Assembly (NCBI GenBank): GCA_036501485.1
Contig: DASYAG010000082.1
Location: 1-40,521, forward strand
DNA from: PALSA-607 sp036501485
GTDB lineage: Bacteria; Actinomycetota; Actinomycetes; Acidothermales; Acidothermaceae
Direction of reading: 5' to 3'
Length of the DNA stretch: 40,521 nucleotides
Part shown: positions 13,534 to 23,000 of the stretch, one piece after another
Numbering within the stretch: position 1 is the stretch's first letter
Layout: each line of letters begins with the position of its first letter
Program-made: the position numbers and the translations under genes
The notes under the pieces: generated by a model
What the model saw: the letters and a program-made list of their open reading frames with translations, nothing else
The model's database searches: none
What the model was told of the DNA's origin: nothing

Positions 13534-14708
13534 GCTGGGCTGCCGGCGAGTGCTTTGGCGACGTCCGCGGCGGCCAGCACGCCGTAGACCGCGCCCGCTG
13601 GGTCGACCACCACGTACTCCGACGCCGCCGCCACTTGTAGCCGGGCGAGCAGCTCCTCCCCCGACCACGACGAGTTGATCAGCTCTCCAGTGGAGACGTG
13701 TCGAGCCACCGATCCCGTGCTTACCCACGGACGACGAGGGGCTGGCATGGCCGTGACGGCGGCCTCCCGAACAACGCCGGTTGGACGCCCGTCGCCGTCG
13801 ACGATGACGATTCCTTGGGCGTGCGCCTCCTGGGCTCGACGGACCGCCTCGGCCAGCGGCAGATCAGCCAAGACCGAGATCGAGCTGCGGCTCAGAGCTC
13901 GCGCGGAGATGCCCGGCAGCCGGTCGCGCAATGCCTGTTGCCGCAACACCTGGGTCGAGCTGACCCACAGCATCGCGGCCACCAGCATCGCCCACAGCGC
14001 ACTGAACTGGGCATCGGAGCGTCGGGTGCTTATGAGATAGAGACCGAGGATGGCCGTGCAGGCCGCGATCACCCGACCTGCCCAGGCGGCGCCTAAGGTT
14101 CCGGTGCGCTGGTTGCGGGTGATCCGCCACAAGGCGGCCCGCAGCAGTTGGCCGCCGTCGAGCGGCAGACCTGGCAGCAGGTTGTAGACGCCGACAAGCA
14201 TGTTGGACCACGCGAGTCCGGCGGCCAGTACCCAGGCGATGCTGCCGTCGGGCAGCCGCGTGTAGGCGAAGAAGGCGCACACCCCGATCACGAGGTTGGT
14301 CGCAGGACCCGCGACAGCCACTGCCGCCGACCTCCCGGGTGTCTCGGGCTCGCGGGCCAAAGTTGAGTGGCCGGCCAGGAAGCTCAGCGAAATGCGTTCG
14401 ATCGGGATACGAAACCGGCGAGCGACGACGCAATGTGCGACCTCGTGAGCAAGCACGGACACGCCCAGGAACACGCCGAACGCCGCAGCGACGGCGAACC
14501 GGGCGCCACCGATCCCAGGGACGGCGCTGGCAACAGTTGGGGCGAACTCCGCGGTGATGAAGGCGACGAACAGCAGCCAACTTGCGGAGATGTAGATCGG
14601 GACGCCAAAGGGACGCCCGATCAGGAGACCCCCGTACGTGATGCCTCGAGATGTCGCCGCAGGCCGGCCGTTCTGTTTTTGCCTGACGGGATCTTCGGGG
14701 GCGGTCAC
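13530..14708 (-). CDS. M50 family site-2-type metalloprotease with CBS domains
   Basis: Intramembrane zinc protease, probably cutting a membrane-bound regulator or processing peptides. The 392-residue protein has several transmembrane helices in residues 40-240. The zinc motif HEVAH is at 88-92, in helix SVLAHEVAHCVVARRF, and the third ligand motif NLLPGLPLDGG is at 176-186. A C-terminal cytosolic pair of CBS modules (about 255-390, ISVLADLPLAEAV... and STGELINSSWSGEEL...) may sense an adenine nucleotide. This architecture is the Rip3/SpoIVFB-like group of actinobacteria. The start is a GTG at 14706-14708 and the stop overlaps the trmI start. The substrate cannot be told from the neighbours; coupling to a tRNA methylase gene is conserved in actinobacteria but unexplained. 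Confidence 0.92.
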   Translation of the reverse strand: MTAPEDPVRQKQNGRPAATSRGITYGGLLIGRPFGVPIYISASWLLFVAFITAEFAPTVASAVPGIGGARFAVAAAFGVFLGVSVLAHEVAHCVVARRFRIPIERISLSFLAGHSTLAREPETPGRSAAVAVAGPATNLVIGVCAFFAYTRLPDGSIAWVLAAGLAWSNMLVGVYNLLPGLPLDGGQLLRAALWRITRNQRTGTLGAAWAGRVIAACTAILGLYLISTRRSDAQFSALWAMLVAAMLWVSSTQVLRQQALRDRLPGISARALSRSSISVLADLPLAEAVRRAQEAHAQGIVIVDGDGRPTGVVREAAVTAMPAPRRPWVSTGSVARHVSTGELINSSWSGEELLARLQVAAASEYVVVDPAGAVYGVLAAADVAKALAGSPA

Positions 14709-14824
14709 CTACCGATGCTACGGGCCGCCGAGATGTCCAACCCGCCATCCACACCCGGTCGGATGGAAAACACAGGTAGGCGAGCCGACCCGGAACTGTC
14801 GCCAGGCACGCCTACGCTGCCGGT

Positions 14825-15862
14825 ATGACTGCAGTGGAGTTCGCCGGGATCACCGTCGCGCCGGACGGCGCGGCGCCGCCGGCCGAACCTGATCAGCCTC
14901 GGCCCTGGGCGCTTTCGCCGTCACGTGCGGGCGATTTCATGACCTGCCCGTTGCTCTACCGATTCCGGGTTATCGATCGCCTCCCGGAGCCGTCGAGCGC
15001 GGTCACCACCAGAGGAACGTTGGTCCACGGCGTACTCGAGCGGTTGTTCGACAGTCCGGCGCCTGAGCGGACGATCGACCGCGCCGCCAGCCTGCTCGAA
15101 CCTGAGTGGCAACGGCTGCTCGAAGAACGCCCCGAGTTGATCGACTTGTTCGCCAGCGTCGAAGCTCCGGCTGAAGCCTCGAGCGACACCGCACCACCGA
15201 GCGACGCCGCACCACCGAGCGACACTGCACCACCGAGCGACACTGCACCACCGAGCGACACCGTGGCGAGTACCGGAGACACCGTGAGCGCGTGGCTTGC
15301 CAGCGCACGCGTTTTGCTCGAGACCTATTTCGCGATGGAAGACCCGACCCGCATCGAGCCGAATCAACGTGAGTTGCTCGTCGAAGCCGAGCTCTCCGAC
15401 GGCGTCCGGCTGCGTGGTTTTGTCGACCGCGTCGACGTTGCCCCGACCGGCGCGACCCGCATCGTTGACTACAAGACCGGCCGGTCGCCGTCCGAACTGT
15501 TCGAAGGCAAGGCCTTGTTCCAGCTCAAGTTCTACGCGTTGGTCATGTGGCGGGTCGGCGGCACGATCCCGGCACTCTTGAAGCTGTTGTATCTGGGCGA
15601 CGGGCAAGAGTTGACGTACGCGCCAGACGAGGCCGACCTGCTCGCCACTGAACGCAAGGTCAGAGCGCTGTGGGCTGCAATCGAGCGGGCTTTGGAAAAG
15701 CGCGAGTTTCCACCGCACACCAGCCGGCTCTGTGATTGGTGCGCGCACAAGGCGCTGTGTCCCGAGTTCGGTGGCGTGACTCCTGCCTACCCCGAGCCCG
15801 CGGGCGCTGCTTCCGTCGTCCCGCTCGATCAACCCACCGAGGCCGACGACATCACGCCATAA
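14825..15862 (+). CDS. RecB-like PD-(D/E)XK nuclease with Fe-S cluster motif
   Basis: 345-residue predicted DNA exonuclease of the RecB/Cas4/AddB nuclease group. Catalytic motifs are visible: LVHGVLERLF (His68), GFVDRVD (Asp201) and IVDYKTG (Asp215, Lys217). QLKFYALVM follows as motif QxxxY. Four Cys are spaced as in iron-sulphur nucleases: Cys41 (MTCPLLYRF), and Cys303, Cys306 and Cys312 (CDWCAHKALC). A homologue lies next to trmI in M. tuberculosis. Between residues 118 and 146 is a Pro/Ser/Asp/Thr/Ala repeat region (SDTAPP x4) encoded by an 18-bp tandem repeat. It falls between the N-terminal helical part and the nuclease core and is likely a species-specific flexible loop. Divergent from the M50 gene, with about 115 bp between them. 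Confidence 0.9.
   Translation: MTAVEFAGITVAPDGAAPPAEPDQPRPWALSPSRAGDFMTCPLLYRFRVIDRLPEPSSAVTTRGTLVHGVLERLFDSPAPERTIDRAASLLEPEWQRLLEERPELIDLFASVEAPAEASSDTAPPSDAAPPSDTAPPSDTAPPSDTVASTGDTVSAWLASARVLLETYFAMEDPTRIEPNQRELLVEAELSDGVRLRGFVDRVDVAPTGATRIVDYKTGRSPSELFEGKALFQLKFYALVMWRVGGTIPALLKLLYLGDGQELTYAPDEADLLATERKVRALWAAIERALEKREFPPHTSRLCDWCAHKALCPEFGGVTPAYPEPAGAASVVPLDQPTEADDITP
15181..15262 (+). repeat. in-frame 18-bp tandem repeat inside the RecB-like gene
   Basis: Four units (15181-15198, 15199-15216, 15217-15234, 15235-15252) plus a 10-bp partial, each encoding SDTAPP or SDAAPP. Units differ only at third positions or by one Ala/Thr change, which suggests recent expansion. Confidence 0.92.
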
Positions 15863-15937
15863 TCGCCGTGCCCATGACTGTTGTCACACGGATCGGTGAT
15901 CAACGTCTGAAGCGCCCGACTCCGGGTCGCAGGTAGC

Positions 15938-16756
15938 GTGAGCGACATGTCCGAACCGATGATTTCCGAACCGCCGATTTCCGAACCGCAGAGCCCCATC
16001 ACGGCCACCGTCACAACCCCTGCCGCCGCGCGAGCACTGCACCTGTCCAAAATCTACGGCGAGGGCGAAACGACGGTTGCCGCATTGCGAGACGTCACCA
16101 TCGAGTTCGAGCGCGGACACTTCAGCGCAATCATGGGTCCATCTGGGTCGGGCAAGTCGACGCTGATGCATTGTCTAGCCGGCCTCGACAGCGTGACTTC
16201 GGGCAGCGCGATCATCGGCGACGTCGACCTGGGCACCTTGAACGACAAGGCGCTGACGCTCTTGCGGCGTCAGGCGATCGGGTTCATCTTCCAGTCGTTC
16301 AACCTGATCCCGACCTTGACCGCGATCGAGAACATCACGCTCCCGATGGACATTGCCGGCCGCAAGCCCGACAAGCAGTGGCTCGACTCCGTCATCGATG
16401 CGGTCGGCCTGCGCGACCGATTGAACCACAAGCCGTCAGAGCTCTCCGGTGGCCAGCAGCAACGAGTCGCTTGCGCGCGTGCGCTCGCCTCGCGCCCGAC
16501 GATCATCTTCGCCGACGAACCGACCGGAAACCTCGACTCGCGCGCGAGCGCTGAGGTTTTGGGGCTGCTACAGCGTTCGGTACGAGAAATGGGTCAGACG
16601 ATCGTCATGGTGACGCACGATCCGTGGGCGGCGTCCTACGCAGACCGCGTTGTGTTCCTCGCGGACGGCGAGGTTATCGACGAGATGCGCAATCCCACTC
16701 AGGCTGCGGTGCTCGAGCGGATGAGCCGCCTCGAGGCCAGAGCACAGGAAGCCTGA
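15938..16756 (+). CDS. MacB/LolD-type ABC transporter ATP-binding protein
   Basis: ATPase of a mechanotransmission-type ABC system. The 272-residue protein has a 30-residue N-terminal extension and then a standard nucleotide-binding domain. Walker A is GPSGSGKST (about 69-77), the Q loop FIFQSFNL, the signature LSGGQQQRVACARAL, Walker B IIFADEPTGNLDS, and the H-loop is VTHD. It starts at a GTG (15938-15940, AGG 5 bases upstream) or an ATG three codons on. The extension contains a five-residue repeat (MSEPM, ISEPP, ISEPQ) from a 15-bp tandem repeat at 15947-15991. Its stop overlaps the permease start by one base (TGATG), so the pair is coupled. Substrate is unknown; lipoproteins, lipids or peptides are typical for the family. 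Confidence 0.93.
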   Translation: MSDMSEPMISEPPISEPQSPITATVTTPAAARALHLSKIYGEGETTVAALRDVTIEFERGHFSAIMGPSGSGKSTLMHCLAGLDSVTSGSAIIGDVDLGTLNDKALTLLRRQAIGFIFQSFNLIPTLTAIENITLPMDIAGRKPDKQWLDSVIDAVGLRDRLNHKPSELSGGQQQRVACARALASRPTIIFADEPTGNLDSRASAEVLGLLQRSVREMGQTIVMVTHDPWAASYADRVVFLADGEVIDEMRNPTQAAVLERMSRLEARAQEA

Positions 16757-19302
16757 TGCTGCGGGCCACCCTGCGCAACGTCTTTGCCCACAAGGTCCGG
16801 CTGTTGCTCACGGGACTCTCTGTTGTTCTCGGCGTCGGCTTTCTGGCCGGAACACTCGTCTTTACCGACACCTTGAAGGCGACATTCAACGACTTGATCG
16901 GGCGCACGAGCACCAACCTCAGTGTCGTCGTCCGTGCGAACTCAGACTTCTCCGCCACCGACATTGGTGCGAGCAGCGATCGTGCGCTCGTACCGAACTC
17001 TTTAGCAGCAAACGTTGCGGCGGTGCCAGGCGTCAAGCAAGCCATCGGTGAGGTGCAAGGCATCGACTTGCTCGTGACCGCAGCGGGCAAGGCCGTGCAG
17101 CCGAAGTCGCCAGGACCGCCGACACTCGCCGTGTCGTGGACGCCCGCCAACTTCGGCAGCCTCGCGTTCGTGCAAGGCGCCGGGCCAACCGGGCCGGGCC
17201 AGGTTGCCATCGACCAGAGCGCCGCCGACTCTTACCACCTACACGTCGGCGATCACGTCACCGTGCAGACGCAAGGCAGCCCGATCCAGGCGACCATCGT
17301 CGGCATCGTCACCGTTGGCGGCAGCAGCAACCTTGCCGGTGCAGTATTGAGCGTGTTCGATCCGGTGACGGCCGCGCAGGTCGCCGGTAAGCCCGGCTTC
17401 GCGAATCAGATCGACGTGCAAGCCGAGGGCGGCGTCTCGCAGCAGGCGTTGGCGGCGCGGATCGGCCCAACGTTGCCAAAAGGCTTCGAGGCTGTTACCG
17501 CGAAGGCAGTGAACAAGGAGCAGTCGGATTCGATCAGCAAGGCTCTCGGCTTCTTCAACGTGTTCTTGTTGATCTTCGCTGGAGTGGCGTTGTTCGTGGG
17601 GCTGTTCATCATCCTCAACACGTTCACCATGTTGGTCGCGCAACGTACTCGTGAACTGGCGCTGCTGCGCGCGATCGGGGCCAGCCGGCGCCAGGTCATG
17701 AGCGCGGTACTCGGCGAAGCCGCCGTCGTTGGTGTTGTCGCGTCGACTGTAGGACTGGTGCTGGGACTGCTAGTCGCCCTGGGCGTCCGCGCTCTGCTTG
17801 ATGCCGTAGGTGTGTCAATGCCCGCCGGGTCGCTGGTCATCAAGACACACACGATCGTCGCGTCGTACGTTGTCGGTGTGCTGGTCACGTTGTTAGCTGC
17901 GTGGTTCCCGTCGTTCCGGGCCTCCCGAATCCCACCCATAGCTGCGATGCGCGACGGGGTGGCACTGCCAGAACGCTCGCTTCGAGTGCGCGCCGTGATC
18001 GGTGGCGTGTTGACCCTCATAGGGGCGGTATCGATCGCCGGTTCGATTCGCGGCAGCAGTGGCGGCGCGGCCGCGAGGGTCGGCGTCGGCATCCTGTTCG
18101 TGATGATCGGCATATGGGTCATGAGCGCGCTGATCAGCCGGCCGGTTGTGCGGTTCATCGGCGCACCCTTGGTCAAGATCTTCGGCCTGCCGGCCCGGCT
18201 CGGCCGTTCGAACGCCGTGCGCAATCCACGCCGCACCGCGGCGACATCAGCTTCGGTCATGATCGGGCTCGCGCTAGTAACAATGCTCACCGTGCTTGCG
18301 GCGTCGACCAAGTCTTCGATCACTTCCGTGGTTAACAACAATCTCGGTGCCGACTACGTCTTGACCTCGCAGTCCTTTCTCGGTTTCTCACCCGACGTCG
18401 CGGCGAAAGCAACAGCAACGCCTGGTGTCGCCACCGTCGGTGAGACCCGAGTCGGCGCGGCCCGCCTCAACGGCAAGACGGTCGTCGTTGCAGCGGTGTC
18501 GCAGAACATCGGCTCCGTCATCAAAGTTCACATGCAGGCCGGGTCGCTCGACGCGTTGGGCAAGAACGAACTGCTCGTGTCGCAGACGAAGGCGAAATCG
18601 AGCAACGTCGTGGTGGGCCAGGTGCTCAGTGTCGAGTATCCGACAGGTGGCACGCAGCACATCACGATCGGCGGGATTTTCAAGGACAACAGTCTGCTCG
18701 GCAATGGCGGAGCCGACTACCTCATCGGGTTGCCGACCTACGCCAAGAACTACACTACGCAACTCGACGCGATCGTTTACGTCTTGGCCGAACCGGGCCA
18801 GCGTCAGGCAGCGGGCGCTGCACTTGAGACGAGTCTGAAGGCGTACCCACAAGTCAAGATTCAGGGCCAGAGTGCCTATAAGGACTCGATCACCAAGCAG
18901 ATCGATCAGTTCGTGAATCTCATCTTCGGGTTGCTTGCAGTCGCTCTGATCATCGCCGTCTTGGGAATCGTCAATACCCTGGCCCTGTCGGTCTACGAAC
19001 GCACTCGAGAGATTGGGTTGCTGCGGGCGGTCGGCATGTCACGAGCACAGCTGCGCGAAATGATCTGGCTTGAATCCGCCGTCATCGCGGTGTTCGGCGC
19101 GTTGCTCGGACTCGTGCTCGGGGTCATCTTCGGCTGGGCGGTGGTATCGACGTCCGGCGGACAGTTGAACCATGTCGTCTACCCGATCGCGTCGTTCATC
19201 GGCTTCGTGATCGGCGCAGGGATCGTCGGCGTGCTGGCCGCGCTGTGGCCCGCATGGCGAGCCTCCCGTCGTCCGGTCTTGGCAGCGATCGCCACCGAGT
19301 AG
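16756..19302 (+). CDS. FtsX/MacB-like ABC transporter permease with two FtsX domains
   Basis: 848-residue membrane partner of the preceding ATPase. A transmembrane helix near residues 18-36 (LLLTGLSVVLGVGFLAGTLV) is followed by a large extracytoplasmic MacB-type domain (about 40-250). A three-helix FtsX domain then contains FFNVFLLIFAGVALFVGLF and RTRELALLRAIGASRRQV. A second helix set and a second extracytoplasmic domain (about 525-720) follow, and a second FtsX domain ends the protein (YERTREIGLLRAVGMSRAQL). This duplicated layout is common for actinobacterial single-chain permeases. The frame extends upstream to 16624 but the ATG at 16756 in the TGATG overlap is chosen. Such systems transmit ATP hydrolysis across the membrane rather than carrying substrate through it. 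Confidence 0.94.
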   Translation: MLRATLRNVFAHKVRLLLTGLSVVLGVGFLAGTLVFTDTLKATFNDLIGRTSTNLSVVVRANSDFSATDIGASSDRALVPNSLAANVAAVPGVKQAIGEVQGIDLLVTAAGKAVQPKSPGPPTLAVSWTPANFGSLAFVQGAGPTGPGQVAIDQSAADSYHLHVGDHVTVQTQGSPIQATIVGIVTVGGSSNLAGAVLSVFDPVTAAQVAGKPGFANQIDVQAEGGVSQQALAARIGPTLPKGFEAVTAKAVNKEQSDSISKALGFFNVFLLIFAGVALFVGLFIILNTFTMLVAQRTRELALLRAIGASRRQVMSAVLGEAAVVGVVASTVGLVLGLLVALGVRALLDAVGVSMPAGSLVIKTHTIVASYVVGVLVTLLAAWFPSFRASRIPPIAAMRDGVALPERSLRVRAVIGGVLTLIGAVSIAGSIRGSSGGAAARVGVGILFVMIGIWVMSALISRPVVRFIGAPLVKIFGLPARLGRSNAVRNPRRTAATSASVMIGLALVTMLTVLAASTKSSITSVVNNNLGADYVLTSQSFLGFSPDVAAKATATPGVATVGETRVGAARLNGKTVVVAAVSQNIGSVIKVHMQAGSLDALGKNELLVSQTKAKSSNVVVGQVLSVEYPTGGTQHITIGGIFKDNSLLGNGGADYLIGLPTYAKNYTTQLDAIVYVLAEPGQRQAAGAALETSLKAYPQVKIQGQSAYKDSITKQIDQFVNLIFGLLAVALIIAVLGIVNTLALSVYERTREIGLLRAVGMSRAQLREMIWLESAVIAVFGALLGLVLGVIFGWAVVSTSGGQLNHVVYPIASFIGFVIGAGIVGVLAALWPAWRASRRPVLAAIATE

Positions 19303-19362
19303 TCGGGCCGACTCGAGACGCACCCTGGCTGTGCAGTGGCCACGGCGACGGTAAGAAAGGAG

Positions 19363-20043
19363 CTACTCGAAGAGGGAGCGGAGGAACGTCAGATCGACGC
19401 CGACTAGTGACGGCCGCACGATCCGGCGCTCCCCCGGCTCGATCGGCACCACACTCGGAATAGCGACGACAAAACACCCGGCCGCACTCGCTGAGGCAGC
19501 ACCGGTTGGTGAGTCTTCGAACGCGACACAGTCTGTGGGGTCGACTCCGAGCTTGCGGGCGCCGAGCAGGTACGCCTCAGGATGTGGTTTCGCGACCGAC
19601 ACCTCATCGCCCACGACGACGGTGTCGAACATCAGTGGCGCAACTCCTTCGAGCGCCGCTTCGACCAGCACCCGAAACGATGACGACACCAAGGCACGCG
19701 GAATGCCCGCGGCATCGAGTTCGGCAATCAGATCGATGACGCCCGGTCGCAGAACTTGCGGATGCCGTAGCCGCTCGCGCATGCGCAGCAACAGTTCGTC
19801 GGCGATCTGCTCGGCTGTGACCGAGCCACCTGCACGCTCGGCGATAAACGCCGACGAAACCTTGAGCGAGCTGCCCACGAGAGTCTTGTGATCGTTTAGA
19901 TCCCATGGCGCACCGAGTTCGGTCAAGATGTCGCCCTCGACGCTGAACCAGAGTGGCTCGGTGTCGATCAGCAGACCGTCCATGTCGAACAGGACGGCGG
20001 CGGGCAGCCTTGACGTGTCAGGCACCGCGGCGGGAAGACTCAC
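19363..20043 (-). CDS. HAD-superfamily phosphatase, beta-phosphoglucomutase-like
   Basis: 226-residue haloacid-dehalogenase hydrolase, probably acting on a small phosphorylated metabolite. Motif I is LFDMDGLLIDTEP (about 18-30; the first Asp is the nucleophile), motif II is the SSS of LVSSSFRVL, motif III is KPHPEAYLLGA and motif IV is FEDSPTG. A helical cap (about 35-100) separates motifs I and II. The substrate cannot be predicted. The GTG start (20041-20043) overlaps the metH stop (GTGA), so it is coupled to metH. It could serve methionine/one-carbon metabolism, for example by removing a side product, but this is only context. Its 3' end converges on the FtsX permease with 60 bp between them. 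Confidence 0.93.
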   Translation of the reverse strand: MSLPAAVPDTSRLPAAVLFDMDGLLIDTEPLWFSVEGDILTELGAPWDLNDHKTLVGSSLKVSSAFIAERAGGSVTAEQIADELLLRMRERLRHPQVLRPGVIDLIAELDAAGIPRALVSSSFRVLVEAALEGVAPLMFDTVVVGDEVSVAKPHPEAYLLGARKLGVDPTDCVAFEDSPTGAASASAAGCFVVAIPSVVPIEPGERRIVRPSLVGVDLTFLRSLFE

Positions 20044-23000
20044 GCGCTGAAGTACTTCGCTTCGGGGTGATGAACGATGAGCGCGTCGGTCGATTGCTCG
20101 GGGTGAAGCTGCAGCTCTTCGGACAACGTCACACCGATGCGCTCGGGTCGCAGCAACTCGACGATCTTTGCGCGATCTTCGAGGTCAGGGCATGCGGGGT
20201 AGCCGAACGAATAACGCGACCCGCGATACGCCTGATGCTCGAGCACAGCCTGTACGTCGGCGCTGTCTTCAGAAGCGGTCCCGAGCTCCTCGCGGATACG
20301 GCGGTGCCAGAACTCGGCCAGTGCCTCGGCCAACTGCACCGAGAGGCCATGCAGTTCGAGATAGTCGCGGTAGGCGTTCTCGGCGAACAACGCGCCCGTG
20401 GCACCGCTGATCCGGGGGCCGACGGTCACGACCTGGAACCCGACGACGTCGGTCTCCCCCAACTCTCGCGGACGGAAGAAGTCAGCGAGGCACAGCCGGC
20501 GATCGCGTCGCTGGCGCGGGAAAGTGAAACGCAGTCGATCCGAGCCGTCGTCGTTAAGCACAACGAGGTCGTTGCCTTCACTCACGCACGGGAAGTAGCC
20601 GTAGACGACGCCAGCGTCGAGCCACCCCTCGGTCTGGATGCGGTCGAGCCACTTGCGCATCCGCGGCCGGCCCTCGGTCTCGACGAGATCTTCATACGAC
20701 GCACCGCCCCGGACCCCACGCAGCCCCCATCGACCGGCGAATGTGGCTTTCTCGTCGAGCAGGTCGGCATAGTCGGCGAGCGGAATGCCCTTGACGAGCC
20801 GATCGCCCCAAAACGGCGGCGTCGGCACAACTATGTCGGTTGCGACATCGGAGCGACCGCCGAGATCCACAACCTCCTCGGGACGCTCGGCCACCGCAGT
20901 TACCCGGCGTTGACGTAGCGGTGGCAGCGCTGCGCCTTCGACGCCTCTCTTCACACCCATCAGCGCGTCCATCAACCGCAATCCCTCGAACGCGTCGCGC
21001 GCGTATCGAACGACGCCGGCGAACTGCTCCGCCAGGTCTTGCTCGACATACGCGCGGGTCAGCGCAGCACCACCGAGCAGCACCGGCCATCGACTGGCCA
21101 GCCCGCGGGTAGTGAGCTCCTCGAGGTTCTCCTTCATGATGACCGTTGATTTCACTAGCAGGCCTGACATGCCAATCGCGTCGGCATCATTTTCCTCGGC
21201 CGCCTCGATGATGGCCGACACTGGTTGCTTGATGCCGAGATTCACAACGCTGTAACCGTTATTGGACAAGATGATGTCGACAAGGTTCTTCCCGATGTCG
21301 TGCACGTCACCCTTGACCGTCGCCAGCACGATAGTGCCCTTGCCCGCGTCGTCGGTCTTCTCCATGTGCGGTTCGAGATAGGCGACCGCGTTCTTCATGA
21401 CCTCGGCTGACTGCAGCACGAACGGCAGCTGCATGTCGCCGCGTCCGAACAGTTCACCGACAACCTTCATGCCCTCGAGCAGCGTGTCGTTCACGATCTC
21501 AAGTGCCGGCCGGGTCTGCAGCGCCTCGTCGAGATCCGCGTGCAGGCCAACGCGCTCGCCGTCGATGATGCGCCGCTGCAGGCGCTCCGACAACGGCAGG
21601 GCGGCGAGCTCCTGTGCACGTGTCGCCTTCGCATCTTGAGCGTCGACGCCTTCGAACATGTCAAGGAACGCGCCGAGCGGGTCGTAACCTTCGCGACGCC
21701 GATCGTAGATGAGATCGAGCGCGACTTCCCTTTGGTCGTCGGGAATCCGCGCTACAGGCAGGATCTTCGACGCGTGCACGATCGCAGCGTCGAGGCCCGC
21801 CTTCGTGCACTCGGCGAGAAACACCGAGTTCAGTACCGCGCGCACGACGGGCTTCAGTCCGAACGAGATATTCGAAAGACCGAGAATCGTCTGGACGTCG
21901 GGGTGGCGCGCCTTCAGTTCGCGAATGGCCTCGATCGTCGCCAGTCCGTCACGACGGCTCTCTTCTTGCCCGGTGCCGAGGGTGAACGTCAAACAGTCGA
22001 CGAGGATGTCGCTCTCGTGCATCCCCCACGTCTGAGTCAGCGTCTCGATGAGCCGCTCGGCAACGGCGACCTTGTGCTCCGGGGTTCGCGCCTGACCGGT
22101 CTCGTCGATCGTGAGAGCGACAACAGCCGCACCGTGTTCGCGCACGATCGGCATGATGCGCGCGAATCGACTCGCCGGCCCCTCGCCGTCCTCGAAGTTG
22201 ACCGAGTTGATGATCGAGCGCCCGCCCAGGCATTCAAGGCCAGCCTCAATAACCTGCGGCTCTGTGGAGTCGAGCATCAACGGCAATGTCGATGCGGTGG
22301 CGAACCGGCTCGCGACCTCCCGCATGTCAACGACGCCATCGCGCCCGACGTAGTCGACGCAGAGGTCGAGCAGGTGCGAACCGTCCCTCGTCGCCTCGCG
22401 AGCGACTTCGACGCAGTCTTCGAACCGGCCTTCGAGCATCGCATCGCGAAAGACTCGCGAGCCGTTCGCGTTGGTTCGCTCCCCCACCGCGAGATACGAC
22501 GTGTCCTGGCGGAACGTCACGCTCTGGTACAGGGAGGCCGAACCTGGCTCGGGCTGCGGCCGCCGGGTGGTGAGCTCGCGACCACGCACTCTTTCGACTA
22601 CCAATCGCAGGTGCGCCGGTGTCGTGCCGCAACATCCGCCGACGAGTGCAAGCCCGTGCTCGCGGGTGAACACGTCGTGTGCGTCGGCGAGCTCGGCGGG
22701 TGTCAGTGGGTAGCTGGCGCCGTCGTGACCAAGCACCGGCAGACCTGCGTTCGGCATGCACGAGATCCCGACCCGTGCGTGCCGCGCGAGGTAGCGCAGA
22801 TGCTCGCCCATCTCGGCCGGACCGGTCGCGCAGTTCAGGCCGATCAGGTCGATGCCCAGCGGCTCCAGTGCCGTGAGAGCGGCGCCGATTTCGGAGCCGA
22901 GCAGCATCGTCCCCGTGGTCTCAACGGTGACCTGCGCGATGAGGGGCAACGTAGAGCCGACGGCCGTTAGCGCTCGGCGAGCGCCGATGATGGCAGCTTT

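Noticed and set aside
17406..18341. 311-codon minus-strand frame opposite the FtsX permease
   Set aside because: It mirrors the permease codons, is Thr/Ser/Pro-rich and has no start context; the plus-strand permease is clear.
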